13,295 nt of DNA, from assembly GCA_029259995.1 (NCBI GenBank), contig JAJDEC010000020.1:1-13295 (forward strand). The letters run 5' to 3'. This document shows positions 8,067 through 13,295 of the stretch, one piece after another. The notes under the pieces were generated by a model. The model worked only from the letters and a program-made list of their open reading frames with translations, had not been told where the DNA came from and ran no database searches. The position numbers were made by a program, and so were the translations under genes. The stretch comes from Phycisphaerae bacterium (GTDB lineage: Bacteria > Planctomycetota > Phycisphaerae > UBA1845 > UTPLA1). Each line of letters opens with the position of its first letter. The stretch's first letter is position 1.

Positions 8067-8347
8067 AGTGTGGAACCGGCTAATAGCCGGTTCGAACACA
8101 GCCGAATCGGCCGGTTGCACACTTCGGAATTCCATACGCACGCGCCTCGGGCGAATCGTGAAACACATGTTGTTCGTCAAGTGTTCGAAATCCGTCACCA
8201 GGGCAATGCGACCCAATCAATGCAATTCGCCGTATACGATCAGAAGCTTTCGCCAATCCCTCGATCGTTGACACGTGTCACCGGGTTCCCCGGAACGCAA
8301 CAAACCCGAACGCCGTTTCGGAACCGGCTATTAGCCGGTTCCACACT
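8067..8347. repeat. 27-bp perfect inverted repeat pair flanking 227 bases in the fliQ-fliR gap
   Basis: The sequence at 8067-8093 is repeated exactly, in opposite orientation, at 8321-8347. Each copy contains its own palindrome, GAACCGGC/GCCGGTTC around a 5-base loop (TAATA or TATTA), preceded by AGTGTG. The pair fills nearly the whole interval: one end is 4 bases from the fliQ stop and the other 35 bases from the fliR start. The 227 bases between encode nothing convincing. They hold a degenerate third half-copy at 8110-8123 (13 of 14 bases) and a 12-base palindrome at 8269-8280. This could be a small non-autonomous mobile element or a pair of REP-like palindromes. Confidence 0.8.
8269..8280. 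repeat. 12-base perfect palindrome
   Basis: TGACACGTGTCA is perfectly self-complementary and lies inside the repeat-flanked interval between fliQ and fliR, directly before a CCGGGTTCCCCGG stretch. It resembles a dimeric regulator site, but it could equally be part of the repeat element. No function is shown. Confidence 0.35.
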
Positions 8348-8351
8348 GTGC

Positions 8352-8603
8352 TCATCCCATCCACAATCGCTGGGTATACTCAATCATTCGCATCACGAGC
8401 CACGGTAGAAAGAACGCTGCCGCCACGCCCATGCCGATGATCTTCGGCACGAATGTCAACGTCTGTTCCTGCAATTGCGTCACGGCCTGAAACACGCTGA
8501 TCGCGAGACCGACGATCATCCCGATCGCCATGATCGGTCCCGCCAGAATCAGCGCGACAAGCAAGGCGTCGCGACTCATGTCCACTGCCATTCCGGGCGT
8601 CAT
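8352..8603 (-). CDS. fliQ: Flagellar export gate protein FliQ
   Basis: Small subunit of the export gate, 83 residues, with two membrane helices (about 14-36 and 50-74). It shows the family pattern: MTPGMAVDMSRDALLVALI, then VGLAISVFQAVTQLQEQTLTFVPK, then FLPWLVMRMIEYTQ. FliQ packs around FliP in the gate. The ATG at 8603 has AAAGG ending 6 bases upstream and gives the usual MTP start; a GTG directly before it (8606) would add only one residue. It lies 56 bases after fliP. The gap to the next gene, fliR, is unusually long for this operon (about 320 bases) and filled by an inverted repeat. Confidence 0.96.
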   Translation of the reverse strand: MTPGMAVDMSRDALLVALILAGPIMAIGMIVGLAISVFQAVTQLQEQTLTFVPKIIGMGVAAAFFLPWLVMRMIEYTQRLWMG

Positions 8604-8659
8604 CACTTACCTTTCGCGGCCGTCAGAGCGCAGCGGCGCTGCAACGCCCGCATCCATCG

Positions 8660-9475
<816 letters not shown>

Positions 9476-9514
9476 GAATCGTCGGCGCCTCCTGCGCCTG
9501 TCGCCAATCGGCGT

Positions 9515-9533
9515 CGCGCAACTCCGTTGCGCG
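9515..9533. repeat. Short perfect hairpin between fliO and fliP
   Basis: A 7-bp perfect stem (CGCGCAA/TTGCGCG) around CTCCG lies in the 116-base gap between the fliO stop and the fliP start. It has no T run on either side. A smaller CGCC/GGCG hairpin is adjacent at 9500-9511. It could be a remnant of a dispersed palindromic repeat or an RNA structure before the fliP ribosome-binding site. Confidence 0.5.
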
Positions 9534-9591
9534 CTCGGAAAACGCATCGATCCGACATCCTGTCAGTTCGACACGATCCACTTTCTGTCTA

Positions 9592-10371
9592 TCACTTTCG
9601 ACGCGGCGCCCCGGATGCCGGCGCCGTCGAACCCGTCGACAATGCACGGATTCGTCCGACCAGGTCGTGGATGCGCGTCTCAGTCTCACCCATTCGCCCG
9701 GGCCTTTGCCGCGGGGAAGATTCCTCCGCTTCGTCCGCGTCGTCCGGTTCATCCATCGCTTCGAGCGACTCACGCGACAACGCCGACGAGAACGAATCGA
9801 CTTTTCCTCGCTGCAACGACGCCGCGATCGAGGCGATCTCTTCCGGATCACTGATTTCCGTCAGCGTCGACATGGCTTCGGGCGTCACGCCGACCAGAAC
9901 GACGCGCTTGCCGACTTTGACGAGGGCGAGACTTTGTTTGCCCGACAGGTACTGCCGTGCGAGGATGTTGATAACACTGCCGCCGCTGATTCGCGTCGCC
10001 TGCGGCAGCCACTTCCGAATTGCGGCCACGCAGACAACGATCAGACCCAACACGGCGAGCATCGGCCAGAACGTCTCGAACACACTCGACTTGGGCAGTT
10101 GAATCCCCGCCGCATCATTTGCCCGGGAATCGTTGAGTCGCGTCAATTCCGACTGACGGCGTGGAATCGGGATCTCACTCGACGAATTCGCGGCCAGCCC
10201 TGCCGTGCCCGCGTCGTCACGCGACTCGACGCCGGCGGGAACGCTGGGGCCGACCTGTTCCGGACTGTCGTCGGCCTTGACGCCGCGAACAACGACTGCC
10301 ATCACGACGGCGGCGGCCAGTAAGATCGCAGTACGGCCGCTTCGAGTTCGGGAATCGACTTCAGGCTTCAT
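9592..10371 (-). CDS. fliO: Flagellar biosynthesis protein FliO (FliO/FliZ family)
   Basis: FliO is a membrane protein that helps FliP assemble into the core of the export gate. This one has 259 residues. A hydrophobic N-terminal segment (about 13-29, AILLAAAVVMAVVV) looks like a signal peptide or anchor. A polar, probably periplasmic stretch follows (about 32-95), then a membrane helix (about 100-118, FWPMLAVLGLIVVCVAAI). The conserved FliO part is at about 130-180, with SVINILARQYLSGKQSLALV and VGKRVVLVGVTPEAMSTLTEI. The C-terminus is acidic then basic and probably disordered. The ATG shares its A with the fliN stop codon, which fixes the start and suggests coupled translation. FliO is poorly conserved, so the call rests on topology, the core motif and the position before fliP. 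Confidence 0.88.
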   Translation of the reverse strand: MKPEVDSRTRSGRTAILLAAAVVMAVVVRGVKADDSPEQVGPSVPAGVESRDDAGTAGLAANSSSEIPIPRRQSELTRLNDSRANDAAGIQLPKSSVFETFWPMLAVLGLIVVCVAAIRKWLPQATRISGGSVINILARQYLSGKQSLALVKVGKRVVLVGVTPEAMSTLTEISDPEEIASIAASLQRGKVDSFSSALSRESLEAMDEPDDADEAEESSPRQRPGRMGETETRIHDLVGRIRALSTGSTAPASGAPRRK

Positions 10372-11147
10372 CAGCTGTCGTCCTTGCCCACGAGAATCTC
10401 GCTGATGCGAACGCAGAAATTGTCGTTCAGGACGAGAACTTCGCCGCGAGCGACGAGTCGATCGTTCACAATGACATCGACGGGATCGCCCGCAAGCCGA
10501 TCCAGCTCAACGACCGCCCCTTTACCGAGCTTCAGTACGTCTTCGATGTACAACTCCGATCGCCCCAGTTCAATTCGAACGTCGAGCTGCACGTCATTCA
10601 ACAGCCCGATGCCCTTGGCGTCCGCAAGATCGAAATCGGCGCTGAAATCCGGAATGTCCATGGGGGTCGAGCCCGCCGGCGGCGGTGGCATCGGCGCCGA
10701 CTGAGCGGCGGCCGGCGCCGGCGCTGCCGCGGCCATGGCTGCCGCGGCCGCCTTCTCTTCTTCGATCGCCGCTGCCATCATTGCGGCGGCTTCATCAAAC
10801 GGTCGCCCCTGCGAATCAAGCTTCGGCGTACCGTCGGCGTTGACGAGATCCGACGCGGGCGGCGCGTCGTCGCCGACGGCGGCTGACGCCATCGCCGCAT
10901 CGATCTCCGCCTGCGAGAATGAATCCGAGGATTCCGGCTCGTCGCCGGCAGCGGCCATCGCCGCGTCAATATCCGCCTGGGACAGTTCGCCGTCCGGAGC
11001 GGACGCGTCCTCCGACGGCGCAGGCGCATCGCCCGAGTTGGCGGCTGCGAGCGCAGCGTCAATGTCTTCCTGGGAGAACCCCTGAAACGCACCGGCGTCA
11101 CTGTCGGTCGCATTTTCCTCGGGATTGTTGGGCGGTTGTTCAGCCAT
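10371..11147 (-). CDS. fliN: Flagellar motor switch protein FliN, with three FliM/FliY-like N-terminal motifs
   Basis: C-ring (rotor switch) protein of 258 residues, much longer than the common FliN of about 100-140. The C-terminal SpoA domain (about residues 180-253) is typical: LLNDVQLDVRIELGRSEL, LKLGKGAVVELDRLAGDPVD, VNDRLVARGEV, CVRISEIL. The N-terminal half is Ala/Asp/Pro-rich, with three copies of a motif close to the FliM/FliY N-terminal peptide LSQ(D/E)EIDALL: FSQEDIDAAL (24-33), LSQADIDAAM (55-64) and FSQAEIDAAM (77-86). A helical Ala/Glu/Met stretch (about 120-145) and a Pro-rich linker follow. There is no CheC-like domain as in Bacillus FliY. An in-frame ATG at 11228, 13 bases after the fliL stop, would give 285 residues; neither start has a clear Shine-Dalgarno site. 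The stop overlaps the fliO start (TGATG). No fliM gene precedes it. Confidence 0.92.
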   Translation of the reverse strand: MAEQPPNNPEENATDSDAGAFQGFSQEDIDAALAAANSGDAPAPSEDASAPDGELSQADIDAAMAAAGDEPESSDSFSQAEIDAAMASAAVGDDAPPASDLVNADGTPKLDSQGRPFDEAAAMMAAAIEEEKAAAAAMAAAAPAPAAAQSAPMPPPPAGSTPMDIPDFSADFDLADAKGIGLLNDVQLDVRIELGRSELYIEDVLKLGKGAVVELDRLAGDPVDVIVNDRLVARGEVLVLNDNFCVRISEILVGKDDS

Positions 11148-11241
11148 GGCGGTCAATTGCGTGAGTCGCTGCCGACTCGACAGCACGACTCCGAGTCTCT
11201 TGAAATCGGCGAATCCGAGGCGCTGCATCCGCCCCGCGAAA

Positions 11242-11772
11242 CTAGAAGCCTGTCGGCAACGGCGTGAATTCCGAGATGAGCACGCGCTCGATCGTCAGCT
11301 CCTCGCCGATCATTTTCGTCAGTTCGAAGCGAATCAGTCGCTTCAGCGTCTCAAGTCCGTGTTCGTGAAGATGCTTGTCCTCGGCGGCCCGAATGATTCG
11401 GCTCAGCATGTCATTGATCGCGGCGCGATGATTGTCGAGAAACGTCTGTACCTGCGTTTCCAGCTCACTCGGCACGACGATATTCGCCGTCACACTGTAA
11501 AGAATCGTTCGCTCACCATTCGTGTTCTGAACGCGAACCCGGGCGAGTTCGAGCTCTTTCGTCGCCAGCGCGGGCTGTGTCGCCGCCGTCAGTTCCGGGT
11601 CCATGCCCATCGTCGGATCCGGCTCGGGCGAAAAGAACTTCATGGCGAAGAAGATCGCCAGACCTTCGAGCAGCATGACGCCGCCGAAGAGTCCCATCGT
11701 CTTCATCTTTCCCGACTTGGCGTTGGACGCTTCACTGGCGTCTGACGCATCTGTTTTGGGCTCTTCGGCCAT
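11242..11772 (-). CDS. fliL: Flagellar basal body-associated protein FliL
   Basis: A 176-residue single-pass inner-membrane protein. FliL proteins surround or assist the MotAB stator and affect motor torque. Residues 1-25 are a short charged cytoplasmic segment, about 26-47 a membrane helix (MGLFGGVMLLEGLAIFFAM), and the rest a periplasmic domain. The C-terminus has the FliL pattern of a long helix followed by ERVLISEFTPL. A glutamate (residue 36) sits in the middle of the membrane helix. The start was set at the ATG at 11772 (MAEEPKTD). An in-frame upstream start at 11814 would add 14 residues of basic, non-conserved sequence (MQPRAPLLRRQRAK). A GGAG lies 13 bases before the chosen ATG, farther than usual. 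The gene begins the long export-gate operon. motA/motB, which often precede it, are not here. Confidence 0.88.
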   Translation of the reverse strand: MAEEPKTDASDASEASNAKSGKMKTMGLFGGVMLLEGLAIFFAMKFFSPEPDPTMGMDPELTAATQPALATKELELARVRVQNTNGERTILYSVTANIVVPSELETQVQTFLDNHRAAINDMLSRIIRAAEDKHLHEHGLETLKRLIRFELTKMIGEELTIERVLISEFTPLPTGF

Positions 11773-11827
11773 TTTTGCGCGTTGTCTCCGTAATAGCGGC
11801 GCGCGTGGCTGCAACGCCTACTCTCTC

Positions 11828-11854
11828 TTATCGGTCGAATCTCCGCGCGGCTAT
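11828..11854 (-). promoter_or_regulatory. Possible sigma-28 type promoter upstream of fliL
   Basis: On the minus strand, ACCGATAA at 11835-11828 matches seven of eight bases of the sigma-28 -10 element GCCGATAA. At the 15-base spacing expected upstream lies ATAG, a poor match to the -35 core TAAA. Transcription would start near 11820, about 48 bases before the preferred fliL start, and downstream of the terminator-like hairpin. The sigma factor itself is encoded at the end of this cluster. An intact -10 with a weak -35 can occur by chance, so this is only a candidate. Confidence 0.3.
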
Positions 11855-11924
11855 TGCATGATTGGCAACGTGAACGCGAATTCTGCGTGAGCAGGCGATC
11901 TCAGCCTTAACCTTATGCATGACA

Positions 11925-11961
11925 AAACCGAACCTTCGATATCCTTTCGAAGATTCGGTTT
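11925..11961 (-). terminator. Terminator-like hairpin downstream of flbD
   Basis: Two 15-base arms form 14 pairs around a 7-base loop: AAACCGAA/TTCGGTTT, one C-A mismatch, then CTTCGA/TCGAAG. Read on the minus strand, the 3' arm ends in GGTTCGGTTTTG, giving a short T run as in an intrinsic terminator. It lies about 95 bases past the flbD stop and could end the flgE-flbD transcript before the fliL operon. The T run is short and the stem is not very GC-rich, so termination may be partial. Confidence 0.5.
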
Positions 11962-12054
11962 CGTCGCTGTCGCAGTTTGCGCCGCATGCGCAGAGATTGC
12001 CGACTCAGTCTGTTCATCGAGCCGCATTGGTCGATCTGTGGATTCCGCGCATCG

Positions 12055-12246
12055 TCACACCGCGAACGCCCGGACGTGCCGTGTATAGTCGATCGCGCGA
12101 CGCACGACCTCGTCGAGCGGCTCCTTGACGATGATCCGTTCGCCATTCAGGAGCGTGATCATTGTGTCCGGCGTTTCCTCAAGGAATTTGATCAAATCCG
12201 CGTTGAGGACGACGCGATGTCCGTTGAGTCGCGTGACTGAAATCAT
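12055..12246 (-). CDS. flbD: FlbD-family flagellar protein
   Basis: A 63-residue protein matching the small FlbD family found directly after flgE in many flagellar operons (this is not the Caulobacter NtrC-type regulator of the same name). The family pattern is clear: MISVTRLNG at the start, then VVLNADLIKFLEETPDTMITL, then NGERIIVKEPLDEVV, ending in a short helix with IDYTRHVRA. The molecular role is poorly defined; the family is linked to motility mainly by gene context. The ATG at 12246 has a GGAG sequence 9 bases upstream in the 31-base gap after flgE, so the two genes are probably co-transcribed. In many genomes motA and motB follow, but here a non-coding stretch with a terminator-like hairpin comes next. 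Confidence 0.92.
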   Translation of the reverse strand: MISVTRLNGHRVVLNADLIKFLEETPDTMITLLNGERIIVKEPLDEVVRRAIDYTRHVRAFAV

Positions 12247-12277
12247 GTCAAACCGCTCCGAACCCGGCGTTTCACAC

Positions 12278-13295
12278 TTATCGCCGTGCGACGAGCAGCA
12301 GTTCCTGCAACAACTGGTCCGACGTGGACACGACCCGTGATGCCGCCGAGAACGCCGTCGAGGATGTAATCAGATTAATGAACTCGCGCGACAGGTCGAC
12401 GTTGCTCAACTCCAGCGAGCCGGCGGAAATCTTGCCGGCGCCCAGGACGAGCGGCGCCGTGATTCTCGCCTCGCCGCTGTTCGGTCCCACGAAGTAAGTG
12501 TTGTTGGATCGAGCGAGCAGACCTTCCGGATTTGAAAACGTCGCCAGCGACATCTTCCCCAGCGTCTGATTCAGACCGTTGCTGAATGTACCGAGAATCG
12601 TTCCGTCCTGGCCGATGTTGTAGTCGATCAGCGTACCCGTCGCGAAACCGTCCTGAAAACTCATGACGACCGCGGAATTGTTCGTGTTCAGTCCGCTGAT
12701 CTTCGAGAAGTCGAAATTGACGGCGAGCGGATCGATGGCACCCGTATCGACGCGGTTGATCACAACGCCGCTCTGCGGTGCGTCGGTGTATTGGCCGTTC
12801 GCGTCAAACGTGATCGTGCCCGTACCGACTGCAAATTCGACATCCGAGTCGTCTCCGGAATTGGCGTAGAATCGCCAGACGCTCTGTCCCGTCGTCCGCT
12901 CCTCGAGCACCATCGTCAGGTCGACCGTTACGGGCGTTCCCAATGTGTCATAGACAATGAATGTCGTGTGTGTGCTCTCTCCATTGGCGGCCTGCGATTC
13001 TGTGAATGCGAAGGGAATCTGCTCCGGCCCATCGCTCAGCAACGTACCCGCCTGAATCGAGATCGAGTTCTGCGTCCCGGCATTCCCCCGGATTTCGAGA
13101 CGGCCGTCGACCGTGACCGTCGTTCCCGGGTTTCCGGCGACGCCGGCCGTCGTATCGATACCCATCGCCTCGTCGGCCCACGCAAGGAAATCCGCCACTG
13201 TCGTCCCCGTTGTTCCGACGATGAAATCTTCACCGGGAATGTCGCGACCGCCGCGCTTGACGCCGTCGATTCGAATCGTATCGCCGTTGTTGATG
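12278..13295 (-). CDS. flgE: Flagellar hook protein FlgE, C-terminal part (5' end outside window)
   Basis: This is the subunit of the extracellular hook, the flexible joint between rod and filament, exported by the type III machinery encoded downstream. The frame stays open to the right window edge, so about 338 C-terminal residues are visible and the start lies outside. A GTG codon at 13198 is internal: the residues before it read as hook sequence, including GDTIRIDGVKRGG and IPGEDFIVGTTG. The middle has the TFIVYDTLGTPVTVDLTMVLEE stretch typical of the FlgE D2/D1 region. The C-terminus has the family signature: EGLLARSNNTYFVGPNSG, then GSLELSNVDLSREFINLI, then SRVVSTSDQLLQELL. This last part is the D0 helix that packs in the hook core. 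The stop is TAA, 31 bases before the flbD start. Identification as FlgE rather than another rod/hook protein rests on the beta-rich middle and on flbD following directly. Confidence 0.95.
   Translation of the reverse strand, partial: INNGDTIRIDGVKRGGRDIPGEDFIVGTTGTTVADFLAWADEAMGIDTTAGVAGNPGTTVTVDGRLEIRGNAGTQNSISIQAGTLLSDGPEQIPFAFTESQAANGESTHTTFIVYDTLGTPVTVDLTMVLEERTTGQSVWRFYANSGDDSDVEFAVGTGTITFDANGQYTDAPQSGVVINRVDTGAIDPLAVNFDFSKISGLNTNNSAVVMSFQDGFATGTLIDYNIGQDGTILGTFSNGLNQTLGKMSLATFSNPEGLLARSNNTYFVGPNSGEARITAPLVLGAGKISAGSLELSNVDLSREFINLITSSTAFSAASRVVSTSDQLLQELLLVARR

Noticed and set aside
8080..8274. A 64-codon minus-strand frame inside the fliQ-fliR repeat interval
   Set aside because: It begins and ends within repeat sequence, has no ribosome-binding site that I can see and no family pattern, so I treat the interval as non-coding.
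9476..9547. N-terminal extension of FliP
   Set aside because: It would add an arginine run before a clear signal peptide, covers the hairpin at 9515-9533, and the AGGAGG site supports the start at 9475.
10735..11085. A 116-codon plus-strand frame rich in Ala and Ser opposite fliN
   Set aside because: Its low-complexity sequence mirrors the Ala-rich repeats of FliN on the coding strand.
11913..12146. A 77-codon minus-strand frame in the flbD-fliL interval
   Set aside because: It overlaps flbD in another frame and includes the terminator-like hairpin. The Ser/Arg-rich translation has no motA or other recognisable pattern.

Overview
The window holds most of one flagellar gene cluster. Every recognisable gene is on the minus strand, so transcription runs from the high coordinates to the low ones. 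In that order the genes are: flgE (hook protein, cut by the right edge), flbD, an interval of about 280 bases with a terminator-like hairpin and a possible sigma-28 promoter, fliL, a FliN-type switch gene, fliO, fliP, fliQ, fliR, flhB, flhA, flhF, flhG, a small unrecognised two-helix membrane protein gene, and fliA (sigma-28). Nothing in the last 300 bases at the left edge looks coding; that stretch holds two related hairpin repeats.

The genes make one functional set. FliO, FliP, FliQ, FliR, FlhB and FlhA form the flagellar type III export gate. FliN is part of the rotor C-ring. FliL is a stator-associated membrane protein. FlgE is an export substrate that builds the hook. FlhF and FlhG set where and how many flagella form. 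FliA would switch on late flagellar genes. Several junctions overlap (fliN/fliO by 1 base, fliR/flhB by 11, flhA/flhF by 11, flhF/flhG by 4), which suggests translational coupling in a long operon.

The gene order follows the flgE-flbD-motAB-fliL-fliM-fliN-fliOPQR-flhBA-flhFG-fliA arrangement found in many bacteria, but motA, motB and fliM are missing from their usual places. The FliN protein here carries three copies of a motif resembling the CheY-binding N-terminus of FliM/FliY. That is the most interesting protein-level observation.

The larger gaps are filled with palindromic repeats. A 27-bp perfect inverted repeat almost fills fliQ-fliR. Two related, oppositely oriented hairpin units with paired stem substitutions lie between flhB and flhA. 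Two related CATGC-type hairpins lie downstream of fliA. A smaller hairpin lies between fliO and fliP.

The organism is a GC-rich, flagellated Gram-negative-type bacterium. The repeat-filled gaps, the uneven use of Shine-Dalgarno sites and the Ala/Pro-rich protein linkers suggest Planctomycetota (possibly the Phycisphaerae side). This is an inference from general impression; no marker gene in the window proves it.
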